Shown here: positions 49,329 to 57,767 of the stretch, one piece after another
Numbering within the stretch: position 1 is the first letter of the stretch
Layout of the letters: each line of letters starts with the position of its first letter
From: Roseateles sp. XES5
GTDB taxonomy: Bacteria > Pseudomonadota > Alphaproteobacteria > Rhizobiales > Rhizobiaceae
Direction of reading: 5' to 3'
Assembly (NCBI RefSeq): GCF_020535545.1
Contig: NZ_CP084755.1
Coordinates: 38,923-102,922, forward strand
DNA length: 64,000 nucleotides
Notes under the pieces: model-generated
Told to the model about the DNA's origin: nothing
Seen by the model: only the letters and a program-made list of their open reading frames with translations
Databases searched by the model: none
Translations under genes and position numbers: made by a program

Positions 49329-49589
49329 ATGGCCAGTGAAAGTGCTGTAGAGCTTGTGCAATTCCTCGCAGACGAATTAAGGCGCCGCGACACCAAACCT
49401 CATGAATTTGCCGAACTGACCGGCATTGCTGAAGAGCGATTGGAGCTTCTGCAGGAAGGCGCATGGCAGCTCATGACCCTGCGGGAAGTCGCCATGATTA
49501 CGGAATGCCTTCACATCGATCTTTCGGAGGTCTGGTCATTGCTCGCCCAGAAGCAGGGAGACGGGATGAACGAAGCGCCCCGCCCATAG
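49329..49589 (+). CDS. Small HTH-like protein
   Basis: 86 residues: LVQFLADELRRRDTKPHEFA, then ELTGIAEERLELLQEGAWQL and TLREVAMITECLHIDLSEVW, an XRE-like arrangement of five short helices as in small phage/plasmid regulators. GGAAAGGATG lies before the ATG. Its last 54 bp overlap the end of the convergent nuclease-like gene. It may act in control of transfer, since a regulon palindrome lies upstream; unproven. Confidence 0.6.
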   Translation: MASESAVELVQFLADELRRRDTKPHEFAELTGIAEERLELLQEGAWQLMTLREVAMITECLHIDLSEVWSLLAQKQGDGMNEAPRP

Positions 49590-50045
49590 GCCGGCGCGGC
49601 TGTCTTTGGCGGCTTTCTCCGCGATCGCGTAGGATGCCGATACCGGCGCGCCAGAAGGGAACACGGCCGCAAATGCCCCGCCCGACGATATGAGCGCCGT
49701 TCCGACATCGACCGTCATCTCATCGATCTCGGCTGCGCAGACGACGAACGTGGCGCCATCCTTGGCGTTGCCGACAGGCTGACAACCGATCGAACCCGTC
49801 GAGAACAGCGCTGCTATCGATGCGATCGAACGCATCCCGCAGTCGACCTCGTCACCATCAGAGGAACGAAAAGTCGTGCCGCGCAGACATGACTGAACCC
49901 CGAAAACCCTGTATTTCCGGCCTTTGTAAGCCCAGGTATCGCCCGTCTCAAAGCTTACGTTAGACGGAAATGAGATGGTCTTGTCCTGCGCAACGGCTGC
50001 GAACGCGACCAGCATGGCGATGGCCATCGAAAACTCAGTCCGCAT
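49536..50045 (-). CDS. Secreted SNase-like (thermonuclease-fold) protein
   Basis: 169-residue exported protein: signal peptide MRTEFSMAIAMLVAFAAVAQ, then an OB-fold SNase-like domain (KYRVFGVQSCLRGTTF, EVDCGMRSIASIAALF, CAAEIDEMTVDVGTALISSG, and SYAIAEKAAKDSRAGLWAG). The classic catalytic Arg/Glu pattern of staphylococcal nuclease is not evident, so activity is doubtful; two cysteine pairs may form disulfides. It overlaps the upstream exported-protein gene by 11 bp. Likely periplasmic, transfer-associated. Confidence 0.7.
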   Translation of the reverse strand: MRTEFSMAIAMLVAFAAVAQDKTISFPSNVSFETGDTWAYKGRKYRVFGVQSCLRGTTFRSSDGDEVDCGMRSIASIAALFSTGSIGCQPVGNAKDGATFVVCAAEIDEMTVDVGTALISSGGAFAAVFPSGAPVSASYAIAEKAAKDSRAGLWAGRFVHPVSLLLGEQ

Positions 50046-50655
50046 TCTGGAACCCCATCGATCGTGAGAGAGATTGCGACGCTTCGAGGTCAGGCCTACG
50101 GCTGCGCCCATCCTGTGTTCGTCCAATGGACGCCAGTCCGAGAAACACCATGCTGTCGTCGTCATTGACCGTCTTGAAGGGCTCCCCGTCGCCACCAACG
50201 AGGACGAAGCATGACGCAGGGATCGCCTCGTTTTCAGCCGGGGTCAGCACCAGGGTCTTGCAGAGAATGACCTTGGCACGCCTGTTATAGACCGTCTCGG
50301 CGTAGTCGCGCGCCGCGTCGGTGCAACGCCATGTCTGCACGCGATTATAAACGACGTTTTCGGTTGGGCAGGCGGTCAGCCCACGCAAACTGATCCTTTG
50401 CCCCGCTATGCTTCGCTCGACCGGGCCGTCGATCTCGACACTCCCATTCAGCTTCTCGATCGACCTCGCCACCAGGTTTCCATCGGCGTCGAAACGCTCC
50501 AGCACGAATGCCTTCGTCCCCTGCTCCACAAATTGGCGGAGGTATTCCGGAGGCGGTTCCCCGTAGGGATTTTCGCCCTGCGCCATGGTGACTGTGGCGG
50601 CGTCTCCCGTGAGGGATATGAGGGCGAATCCGATTACTTTGAGTTGTTGTCGCAT
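50035..50655 (-). CDS. Exported protein upstream of the SNase-like gene
   Basis: About 206 residues: signal-like MRQQLKVIGFALISLTGDAA, then a domain with LRGLTACPTENVVYNRVQTW, CTDAARDYAETVYNRRAKVI and PASCFVLVGGDGEPFKTVND. The spacing of cysteines and the LRGL...C...A...A.VI.C order loosely recall the SNase-like neighbour, so this may be a diverged relative. Starts at 50655, 50664 or 50694 are possible. It is divergent from virB1, with a shared regulon palindrome at 50700. Confidence 0.6.
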   Translation of the reverse strand: MRQQLKVIGFALISLTGDAATVTMAQGENPYGEPPPEYLRQFVEQGTKAFVLERFDADGNLVARSIEKLNGSVEIDGPVERSIAGQRISLRGLTACPTENVVYNRVQTWRCTDAARDYAETVYNRRAKVILCKTLVLTPAENEAIPASCFVLVGGDGEPFKTVNDDDSMVFLGLASIGRTQDGRSRRPDLEASQSLSRSMGFQNAD

Positions 50656-50699
50656 AGCAGCCATGCCATTTCCGAATTGACAGAGGAATCCCATACGAA

Positions 50700-50713
50700 T
50701 TAACTATAGTTTA
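50700..50713. promoter_or_regulatory. Regulon palindrome copy 6 (virB promoter)
   Basis: TTAACTATAGTTTA, one mismatch to the consensus, 30 bp before virB1 and close to the divergent exported-protein gene. This would be the main control point of the virB operon. Confidence 0.8.
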
Positions 50714-50743
50714 CTATTCGATGCGACAACCCGGATAAACGAA

Positions 50744-51303
50744 TTGAAAACCACCCTGATTTTTCTCCTCCTCTCGACGTCGGCTACGACCGCGCAAGCG
50801 TGCGGTTCTGTCGATAGCGACCGGGTGCTGGAACTGGTGCGGACCATCGCCACAGAGGAAGAACTGGACCCCGACCTGGCGCTCGCGGTGGTTGATGTCG
50901 AGAGTTCCGGCGGCAGGCACCAGGTCTCAGACGCCGGCGCCGTCGGTATCATGCAGCTGATGCCCGAGACCGCCTCCGACTATGGCGTCACCGACCGCTG
51001 CGATCCGGAATCGAACATTCGCGCCGGCGTCCGCTACCTCAAGAAGCTCTATGGCGAGTTCGACGATCCCCTGCTGATGTTGGCCGCCTACAATGCCGGT
51101 CCGGAGCGCGTCTACCAGAAGGGGGCATCCCCGAGTTCAACGAGACAGCCCAGTACATCGTCAAGGTGATGAACCGCTGGACGCTGAACGCCAAGGCATC
51201 GGCGGCCGAGGAAAAGCGCCGCGGGAATAGCGATGCCCGCAAGGAGACGGTGGCGCTCGCGCCCTCCCCCTGGCGCGACCAACACGTCTGGACCGCCGAT
51301 TAG
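50744..51303 (+). pseudogene. virB1: Lytic transglycosylase VirB1, interrupted by a frameshift
   Basis: The first frame (50744-51169) has a signal peptide (ending TTAQACG), the SLT domain with VDVESSGGRHQ (catalytic Glu), GAVGIMQLMPETA and LAAYNAGPERVYQK. At a G5 tract (51121-51125) the frame is lost. One extra G would restore GGIPEFNETAQYIVKVMNRW and run to the TAG at 51301. It therefore looks like a one-base deletion in a homopolymer, by mutation, sequencing error or slippage. The domain is complete up to the break. It opens the virB operon and would locally cut peptidoglycan. Confidence 0.85.
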
Positions 51304-51349
51304 AGCTGGTCCCCCAACCACATCCTCCCAAAATCAGAAGGACATTCAA

Positions 51350-51673
51350 ATGAGCATTCCCACGATCCCGCAGCGTCCGCGCGGTAAGGCCCTCTTATCG
51401 CTGGCCCTGCTGGCGACCTCTGCCGCGCTGGTCCCTGAATTGGCCTATGCGCAGTCGGCCGCGCCGGTCGAAGGCATTCTAGAATGGTTCGTCGGTGTGC
51501 TGCAGGGCAATGTCGCGCGCTCGCTCGCGATCATCGCCGTCTGCTTCCTCGGCTTCCTGTTCCTGACCGGCCGCATGGCCTGGCAGGGCGCGATCTCCAT
51601 CGTCATCGGCATCGCCATCATCTTCGGCGCCGCCGAACTGGTCGACGCCATGAAGGCAGCCGGGGGTGTCTGA
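51350..51673 (+). CDS. virB2: T4SS major pilin VirB2
   Basis: 107-residue prepilin. It has a long signal sequence (GKALLSLALLATSAALVPEL, cleavage after AYA) and a mature part with two hydrophobic helices (GNVARSLAIIAVCFLGFLFL and GAISIVIGIAIIFGAAELVD) joined by TGRMAWQ. ATG 51350 has AGAAGGAC upstream. It sits 46 bp after virB1 and directly before virB3. It forms the conjugative pilus shaft. Confidence 0.92.
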   Translation: MSIPTIPQRPRGKALLSLALLATSAALVPELAYAQSAAPVEGILEWFVGVLQGNVARSLAIIAVCFLGFLFLTGRMAWQGAISIVIGIAIIFGAAELVDAMKAAGGV

Positions 51674-51674
51674 C

Positions 51675-51965
51675 ATGCGTGACGACGCTCCCGATGTCGA
51701 ACCGCTCATCCAGCCGCTGACCCGGCCGCCGATGTATTTCGGGGTCGATATCATCGTGTTCGTGGTGAACGGGATTTTCGGGATCGTCGTCTTCATCGCG
51801 TCGTCGAGTTTCCTGGCGCCGCTGGTCGTCCTGCCCGTCCATTTCATCGGGCTGTACCTCTGCCAGCGGGACATCCACATCGTCCGCGTGGCGCAGGTTT
51901 TCCTGTCGATGCGCCGGGCGATCCGTAACCGACGCTTCTGGAAAGCGGGGAGCTACGCCCCATGA
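51675..51965 (+). CDS. virB3: T4SS protein VirB3
   Basis: 96-residue inner-membrane protein: IQPLTRPPMYFGVDIIVFVV, the usual start of VirB3, with two membrane segments and the end MRRAIRNRRFWKAGSYAP. The ATG at 51675 immediately follows the virB2 stop; a GTG three codons upstream is possible. Its stop overlaps the virB4 ATG (ATGA). It works with VirB4 in pilus assembly. Confidence 0.93.
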   Translation: MRDDAPDVEPLIQPLTRPPMYFGVDIIVFVVNGIFGIVVFIASSSFLAPLVVLPVHFIGLYLCQRDIHIVRVAQVFLSMRRAIRNRRFWKAGSYAP

Positions 51966-54373
51966 ATATCGTCAATCACGACCTGAAGTTCGGGCGGGAA
52001 CGCGCCCGCGATCTTGGGATCGGCACGCATGTTCCCTATCTCCGCCATGTCGACGAAGAAACGATCGTCACCAAGTCCGGCCTGCTGTTGCAGGTCATCC
52101 GGCTCTCCGGCCTGCCCTACCAGACGATGGATCAGGCGGAAATCAATGCCCGCCTCGCCAACCGCAACATGACGGTCCGCTCGCTCGGATCGTCACGTTT
52201 CGCGCTCTACGCCACCATCATCCGCCGACAGATCAAGCCGGCAATCGACGGCGGTTTCGACAACCCCTTCGCCGACGAGTTGAATGCCCGCTACATGGAT
52301 GGGCTGCAGCACCGGACGATGTTCGTCAACGAACTGTACCTGACCGTCATTCGCCGGCCGATGACCGGCCGCGCCGGCAAGGTCGATCGCATGTTCGACG
52401 TCTTCCGCATGGCGGACAACGAGGTCGAAGCGCGAGGTGAAGCGCTACGCGACCTAAAGGACATGGTGTCCGGCATTGTCGGCGATTTCCGCTCCTACCG
52501 CCCGGAAGTCCTTTCCTGCGTCACCCGCGATGGTGGCCTCTATTCCGAACCGGCCGAGTTCTTCGCCAAGATCCTCGCCGCGGGCGATGAGCGGACGATG
52601 CCCCTCCCCCGCATGTCACTGGCCGATTACGTCGGGACCGGCCGGATCATGTTCGGCCGCAAGGCAACGGAAATCTGGTCCGCCGACGGCGCGACCTCCA
52701 AGGTCGCCGCCATGGTGTCGATCAAGGAATACCCGCCGATGACGACGCCCGGCCAGCTCGACGGGCTGTTGCGCCTGCCCTACGAGTTCATCGTCACCCA
52801 TTCATTCGCCCCGGAGGACCGGACGACGGTCACGGAAGCGATCGCCACCATCAGCCGGCAGATTTCCAATTCCGACGACGGCGGCACGGCCGTCGAGGAC
52901 GATATTGAGACAGCGCGGGACCGGCTGGCCTCGGGCGAAGTGGTGTTCGGCAAACATCACATGACGGTGGCGGTGCTTGAGCGCGACCTGCCGCGGCTCA
53001 ACCGCGCCGTCGCAGACGTCACGGCGGAGCTGGCGCGCATGGGTGTGGTCGCCGTGCGCGAAGACCTCAATCAGGAAGCGGCCTGGTGGGCGCAACTGCC
53101 GACCAACTTTTCCTACATTGCCCGGCAGGGGTTAATCTCGTCGGTCAACTTCGCCGGCCTCTTCTCCGCGCACAATTTTCCGTCCGGGCAGACGCAAAAG
53201 GTCCATTGGGGCCTGCCGATCTCGCTGCTGGAGACTACCAGCCAGACCGCCTATTTCTTCAATTTCCATGAGGCAGATGTCGGCAACTTCACCGTCATCG
53301 GCCCGACCGGCTCGGGCAAGACGGTGGCGCTTTCCTTCCTTCTCGCCCAGGGCATGCGCGTTAACCCGCGGCCGCGCTGCGTCTTCATCGACAAGGATCG
53401 CGGTGGCGAGATCTTCGTGCGCGCTATGGGCGGGCGTTATGAGCGACTTTCGCCGGGCGAGCCGACCGGCTTTGCGCCGCTGCAGCTTGAAGACACGCCC
53501 GCCAACCGCAGCTTCGGCAAGACGCTGGTCTCTTATCTTGTCACACCGTCGGACCGGGTGCTGAATGCCGAGGAGATGGCGGTCATCTCCGATGCGGTCG
53601 ACAGCATCTACACCGATTTCGAACGACCACAGCGGCGTCTCGACATGCTGGCGGAAGCGCTTCGCGGCAGGATGCGATCCGGCATTGGCGATCTCGCCGA
53701 CCGGCTGAAGGAATGGACGACGGGCGACAAGGGCTGGCTGTTCAACAACCCGACCGACAGGCTGGATTTTGCCGGCTCGGTGATCGGCTTCGACATGACT
53801 GAGATCCTGTCCGACAAGCGCACGCGCTCGGCGGCGCTCCTCTATATGTTCCATCGTATTCAGGAGATCCTCGACGGCCGCCCCTCGATGATCTTCCTCG
53901 ACGAAGGCTGGCGCCTGCTCGATGACGAGGTCTTCTCCGGCTTCATCAAGGATTGGCTGAAGACGATCCGCAAGATGAACGGCATAGTCGGCTTCGGCAC
54001 ACAGTCGGCCGCCGACGTGGTGCGTTCCGACCTGCGCAACACGATCATCGAACAGACGATGACCAACATCTTCTTCCCGAATGCGTCGGCCGACGAGGAG
54101 AGCTACCGCAAGGCGTTCGGCCTGTCGGAAAAGGAATTCCGCTTCGTGAAGCAGGCAGACAAGACGAGCCGCACCTTCCTCATCAAGCACGCCCAGGACT
54201 CGGTGATCGCGCGGCTCGATCTATCGGCGATGCCCGACCTGGTGAAGGTCTTGTCCGGGCGGCCGGAGACGGTGCGCGAGTGCCAGACGCTGCGCGAGAC
54301 CTATGGCGACGAGCCGGCCGCGTGGCTCCCTCATTTCTGTGGCTGGACCATTCCGGAGGCGGCCGATGCGTAG
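51962..54373 (+). CDS. virB4: T4SS ATPase VirB4
   Basis: 803-residue ATPase energising pilus biogenesis and substrate transfer. N-terminal VirB4 domain (HVPYLRHVDEETIVTKSGLL), then Walker A GPTGSGKTVALSF (about residue 447), Walker B in SMIFLDEGWRLLDDE, and the CagE-type FGTQSAADVVRS and IFFPNASADEES blocks. Length is standard. It overlaps virB3 by 4 bp and the next gene by 8 bp. Confidence 0.97.
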   Translation: MNIVNHDLKFGRERARDLGIGTHVPYLRHVDEETIVTKSGLLLQVIRLSGLPYQTMDQAEINARLANRNMTVRSLGSSRFALYATIIRRQIKPAIDGGFDNPFADELNARYMDGLQHRTMFVNELYLTVIRRPMTGRAGKVDRMFDVFRMADNEVEARGEALRDLKDMVSGIVGDFRSYRPEVLSCVTRDGGLYSEPAEFFAKILAAGDERTMPLPRMSLADYVGTGRIMFGRKATEIWSADGATSKVAAMVSIKEYPPMTTPGQLDGLLRLPYEFIVTHSFAPEDRTTVTEAIATISRQISNSDDGGTAVEDDIETARDRLASGEVVFGKHHMTVAVLERDLPRLNRAVADVTAELARMGVVAVREDLNQEAAWWAQLPTNFSYIARQGLISSVNFAGLFSAHNFPSGQTQKVHWGLPISLLETTSQTAYFFNFHEADVGNFTVIGPTGSGKTVALSFLLAQGMRVNPRPRCVFIDKDRGGEIFVRAMGGRYERLSPGEPTGFAPLQLEDTPANRSFGKTLVSYLVTPSDRVLNAEEMAVISDAVDSIYTDFERPQRRLDMLAEALRGRMRSGIGDLADRLKEWTTGDKGWLFNNPTDRLDFAGSVIGFDMTEILSDKRTRSAALLYMFHRIQEILDGRPSMIFLDEGWRLLDDEVFSGFIKDWLKTIRKMNGIVGFGTQSAADVVRSDLRNTIIEQTMTNIFFPNASADEESYRKAFGLSEKEFRFVKQADKTSRTFLIKHAQDSVIARLDLSAMPDLVKVLSGRPETVRECQTLRETYGDEPAAWLPHFCGWTIPEAADA

Positions 54374-55529
54374 AACGATCCTGCTCCTGCTTTCTGCCGC
54401 GCTCGTCACCGCACCGGCGCCAGCGGCATTCGCCGACATTCCGGTCATCGACGACGATGTGAAGGAAAAGCGGGCGGAGGATGAAGGACATTCCAAGCAG
54501 GACACCGAAACACAATCCGACCAGCTCGAAGAGCAAACGGTGACGAACTGCAACATCTCCCAGAAGGAAAAGAACCGCCGTCTCTACCGTTCGCCGGCGC
54601 AGGCGGTGAAGGAGGATGCCAAGAACGTTGAATTGATCAAGCATTATGCGGAAAAGTACAATGTTCCGGTTGGCCTTGCTTTGGCCGTTGCGCATGCGGA
54701 ATCCGGCATCTCGACCTGCTCGGGCTCGCCGACCGGCGTGAAGGGCGTGATGCAGCTGACGAAGCGGACCGGCAAAGGCATGGGCTTCGACCGAGACATC
54801 AACGAGGAGAATATCGAGGGCGGCGTCAAATACCTCGGCATGGGCGTCAACAAGTGCGGCAGCACCGACTATGCCTGCCTCGCGTCCTGGTATAACGGCT
54901 CGACGGCGGCGGAGCAGAAGAATTGGGCCGGCAAGGTCGGCCGGAACCATGGCTGGTTTAATTCATTCGCCGGCGGCTCGAACATCGAGGACATCTCCTC
55001 GCCGTCCTATAAATCCTATGTCGATTACGGTTCCGGAGCGACCCGCAGTTCCAACAGAGCGGCGGCCGGCGCGGTCGACCGTGCCGTTTCGGGGATCGAC
55101 GCAAGCACCGCACGCGTCCAGGAGGCGGGCCGTCGCATCGATGCGCTGTCGGCCTCGGTCGGCGCGTCGGAGATCTACCAGGATGCTTGGGACGACAACA
55201 CGCAGGCCCGCGCCGTCAACGCCGAACTGCTGAACAACCTGATCATGGCCCGCAACCTGTTCAACGAGCTGCTGCAGGCGCGCATGCAGATGCGGCTTTC
55301 GAAGACGTCCGAAACAGCCAAGACCCTGAAATCCGACTCCAAGGTCAATCCTTACAGCTGCGATCCGGTCATCCTTGAACAGATGAAGGTGCCGCGTGAG
55401 GACTGGCCGAGCTGCGCCGTGGTCGCCGGCGCCGATGCGGAAACCTCGGTCATGTCATCGGGCGGGACGGATGGCGCGATCGGCAACAATCTTCTTTCCA
55501 TCCAGAACGCCGCCAACGCGGCCGATTAA
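54366..55529 (+). CDS. Lytic transglycosylase with VirB5-like flanks
   Basis: 387 residues. Signal peptide ending AAFADIPVIDDD, as in the following VirB5 (ALADIPVIDNTN). An SLT domain follows (about residues 95-200: VPVGLALAVAHAESGISTCS, GVKGVMQLTKRTGKG, LASWYNGSTAA), and a C-terminal helical part with NLFNELLQARMQMRLSKTSE. The last segment has the same pattern as the end of VirB5 here. It provides a second peptidoglycan hydrolase, possibly compensating for the broken virB1. It lies between virB4 and virB5. Confidence 0.85.
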   Translation: MRRTILLLLSAALVTAPAPAAFADIPVIDDDVKEKRAEDEGHSKQDTETQSDQLEEQTVTNCNISQKEKNRRLYRSPAQAVKEDAKNVELIKHYAEKYNVPVGLALAVAHAESGISTCSGSPTGVKGVMQLTKRTGKGMGFDRDINEENIEGGVKYLGMGVNKCGSTDYACLASWYNGSTAAEQKNWAGKVGRNHGWFNSFAGGSNIEDISSPSYKSYVDYGSGATRSSNRAAAGAVDRAVSGIDASTARVQEAGRRIDALSASVGASEIYQDAWDDNTQARAVNAELLNNLIMARNLFNELLQARMQMRLSKTSETAKTLKSDSKVNPYSCDPVILEQMKVPREDWPSCAVVAGADAETSVMSSGGTDGAIGNNLLSIQNAANAAD

Positions 55530-55539
55530 GGGGGTTCCC

Positions 55540-56256
55540 ATGAACAAGCTGCTCATCGTCTCCGCCGCCCTCGCCTTCTCGACGCCGGCGCTCGCCGACA
55601 TACCGGTGATCGATAACACCAATCTCGCGATCGCCAGGAAGAACGCGGAAAACACCGGCGAGATCATGAAGACCAACACCAACATCCTCGAAAAGACCAA
55701 GGAGATCCTCGGCGCGCTCTCCGGTAGTCGCGACGGCTCGATGGGGATTTCCTCGACCGGCCTCGGCGGCAACATGTCGGTCTCGGCCGCACCGTCATTC
55801 AGCTCGATTATGAACGGCGGCACGCTGTCGTTCGGTGGACTTGGCTCAGGCGCGCAGAATATCGCGGCGACGCTGATCAACGGCCTGCAGCTGGTGAAAC
55901 AGGTCAAGGCGATCGTCGAAGGCGAGGATGCCGGGGCGATGAACAATGCCTTTTCCGGCGCCGTCAATACGGTGGCGCTGCTCTCGGCGCTGACGCAGCA
56001 GGCAACCAAAGGCGTGTCGCAGCGCGAGCAGTCGTTGCAGTCGGCCACCGGCCAGATCGGCTCGGCCGAAGATGTGAAGGGTTCGGTCGACGCCAACACC
56101 CGCATGCAGCTGGAGACGGCGCGCACCATCAACGAGTTGATCGGCGTCTCGAACGGCGCGGTCTCGGCTCTGAACACCGAAATGCAGATGCGGCTGACCC
56201 AGCAGTCGGAGACAGCCAAGATGCTGCAATACAAAGACGTCAACCCGTTCAAGTGA
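55540..56256 (+). CDS. virB5: T4SS pilus-tip protein VirB5
   Basis: 238-residue exported protein. Signal peptide MNKLLIVSAALAFSTPALA, then DIPVIDNTNLAIARKNAENT, a Gly/Ser-rich insert (about residues 65-110), and a helical C-terminal half ending RLTQQSETAKMLQYKDVNPF, the standard VirB5/TrbJ-type coiled helix. GGGGG lies upstream of the ATG at 55540, 10 bp after the preceding gene. It is expected at the pilus tip. Confidence 0.88.
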   Translation: MNKLLIVSAALAFSTPALADIPVIDNTNLAIARKNAENTGEIMKTNTNILEKTKEILGALSGSRDGSMGISSTGLGGNMSVSAAPSFSSIMNGGTLSFGGLGSGAQNIAATLINGLQLVKQVKAIVEGEDAGAMNNAFSGAVNTVALLSALTQQATKGVSQREQSLQSATGQIGSAEDVKGSVDANTRMQLETARTINELIGVSNGAVSALNTEMQMRLTQQSETAKMLQYKDVNPFK

Positions 56257-56262
56257 GGCCGC

Positions 56263-56436
56263 ATGAGAATGCCCGTTGCCATCATGCTTTCCGGTCTCGC
56301 CCTGCTCGTCGGTTGCCAGACGAAAGGTGAGAAGAAGGCCCCCTGCCCGCCGATCTCGGGATATGCCGAGGCCGATGACCTGTGCGGTCCGGCCATGCCG
56401 GTCAACGACGTCTTCGCCCCCGTCCTGAAGGAATAG
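56263..56436 (+). CDS. Small lipoprotein, VirB7/entry-exclusion type
   Basis: 57-residue lipoprotein not found by length-limited ORF calls: MRMPVAIMLSGLALLVGCQT, with a perfect lipobox LLVGC (Cys18 the lipidated residue), then KGEKKAPCPPISGYAEADD, CGPAM and a short end. VirB7-type lipoproteins stabilise the outer-membrane core with VirB9; entry-exclusion lipoproteins also sit at this position, between virB5 and virB6. Both are possible. ATG 56263 is 6 bp after virB5, and virB6 starts 4 bp after its stop. Confidence 0.8.
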   Translation: MRMPVAIMLSGLALLVGCQTKGEKKAPCPPISGYAEADDLCGPAMPVNDVFAPVLKE

Positions 56437-56440
56437 GCGA

Positions 56441-57460
56441 ATGGCGGCGACCACGATCATCTCGGACATTTTTTCCAAGCTCGACGCCATCGGCGAGACG
56501 TTTATCAAGAACGCCTATGACGGTCTCGCGCTACAGGTGAATGTCCTGTTCGGGTCGATGCTGACGCTTTACGTTCTCTGGTGGGGCTATATGATCCTCG
56601 CCGGCCGCGACGGTTTCTCCGTGCCGGAGGCGGCCTGGCGGCTCGGCCGCGCATTCTTCATCTACTATATGGCGACGAACTGGGGCGCATTTTCCGCCAC
56701 GCTCTACAAGCTCGTCCAGGAGGTCCCCAATCTGATTTCCGACACGATCATCGAGTCGATCGCTGGCTCGGGTGGGGCGCTCGATGGCGGCACGGGCGAC
56801 ACGACGGGCGTGGTGAAGATCCTAGACGCCGTCTTTGAGACCGCAGGTAAGATTTACGAGCAGGTGGCGACCGGCACCTTCGAATATGTCGGCGCTCTGA
56901 TCGGTGCGATCGTCTTTGTCGTCGCGATGATCTTCATCGCCGTCGCAGCGGCCGCGATTCTCGCCGCCAAGCTGATGCTGTTCATCACCCTGGCACTGGC
57001 GCCGGTGTTCATCATCCTGGCGCTCTACCGCTGGACCTTCCGCTTTACCGACGGCTGGCTCTTGTTGATGGTCAACCTGATGGTGACGCAGACCTTGATG
57101 ATGGCGTTCCTCGCCTTCCTCTACCAACTCATCGAACTGGCGATCAACACGGCCAACAATACCGCTACGGAAAGCAAGCTCTCCTATGTCGCTCCGTTCG
57201 TGATCGTCTGCCTGCTCGGGATCGTCGTTTTTCGCTTCATCCCCTCCTTCGCCGCATCCATCGTTGGAGGCAGTGTTTTGGGGCAAGGCGATTCCGCCTT
57301 TATCGGCGGCCGGCGTTCGGTCGCCTATGCTGAACGCCAGGTCAGCGGACGCGCTCGGCTCCTGCGTGCCGGCCTTGGTCGTCGCCGCACATCGACGGAT
57401 GTTCAGGCAGCTCGAGCCCGCGCAATCCAGCGAGAAACCGAAAAGAATGGGCAACTTTAG
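56441..57460 (+). CDS. virB6: T4SS polytopic protein VirB6
   Basis: 339-residue inner-membrane protein with six or more helices. It has the TrbL/VirB6 pattern LFGSMLTLYVLWWGYMILAG, WRLGRAFFIYYMATNWGAFS, the central AAAAILAAKLMLFITLALAP and the conserved Trp LYRWTFRFTDGWLLLMVN. The C-terminal tail is basic (RRSVAYAERQVSGRARLLRA). It is thought to contact the substrate on its path across the inner membrane. Confidence 0.93.
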   Translation: MAATTIISDIFSKLDAIGETFIKNAYDGLALQVNVLFGSMLTLYVLWWGYMILAGRDGFSVPEAAWRLGRAFFIYYMATNWGAFSATLYKLVQEVPNLISDTIIESIAGSGGALDGGTGDTTGVVKILDAVFETAGKIYEQVATGTFEYVGALIGAIVFVVAMIFIAVAAAAILAAKLMLFITLALAPVFIILALYRWTFRFTDGWLLLMVNLMVTQTLMMAFLAFLYQLIELAINTANNTATESKLSYVAPFVIVCLLGIVVFRFIPSFAASIVGGSVLGQGDSAFIGGRRSVAYAERQVSGRARLLRAGLGRRRTSTDVQAARARAIQRETEKNGQL

Positions 57461-57484
57461 GGTAGTCTCTTATGCGCATTCTTG

Positions 57485-57498
57485 GTAACTATAATTTA
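57485..57498. promoter_or_regulatory. Regulon palindrome copy 7 (internal virB region)
   Basis: GTAACTATAATTTA, a relaxed copy 17 bp before the GTG of the next gene, in the gap after virB6. It suggests an internal promoter for the second half of the transfer operon. Confidence 0.7.
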
Positions 57499-57515
57499 TC
57501 CGAAGGAGAATAGCC

Positions 57516-57752
57516 GTGGATCACCCTTGGCAAGATGACCGTCGGCGCTTCGCCGCCATGGACGCGCAAAACCGTCTCAACGAAGAGATGGCAGACAACG
57601 ATCGCGCCGAGGCCAAGAAGGGCGGAGGTCTCGGCGTCCTGCTTTTCATCGGCGCCGTCATCTTCTTCAAACCGTTCGCCGAATATTGCATCGACCTCTA
57701 CAACACGCTGGCCGGATATGCACAAAGCGTCGGCAGCATGTTCGGATTCTGA
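57516..57752 (+). CDS. Small membrane protein in the virB cluster
   Basis: 78 residues, GTG start with GGAG upstream: a hydrophilic helical N-terminus (MDHPWQDDRRRFAAMDAQNR), then a single membrane segment GGGLGVLLFIGAVIFFKPFA and a short C-terminus. No known family. Its position between virB6 and virB8, with a regulon palindrome before it, suggests a transfer role, perhaps accessory to the inner-membrane complex. Confidence 0.65.
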   Translation: MDHPWQDDRRRFAAMDAQNRLNEEMADNDRAEAKKGGGLGVLLFIGAVIFFKPFAEYCIDLYNTLAGYAQSVGSMFGF

Positions 57753-57767
57753 GCGGGAAACTTCTCC

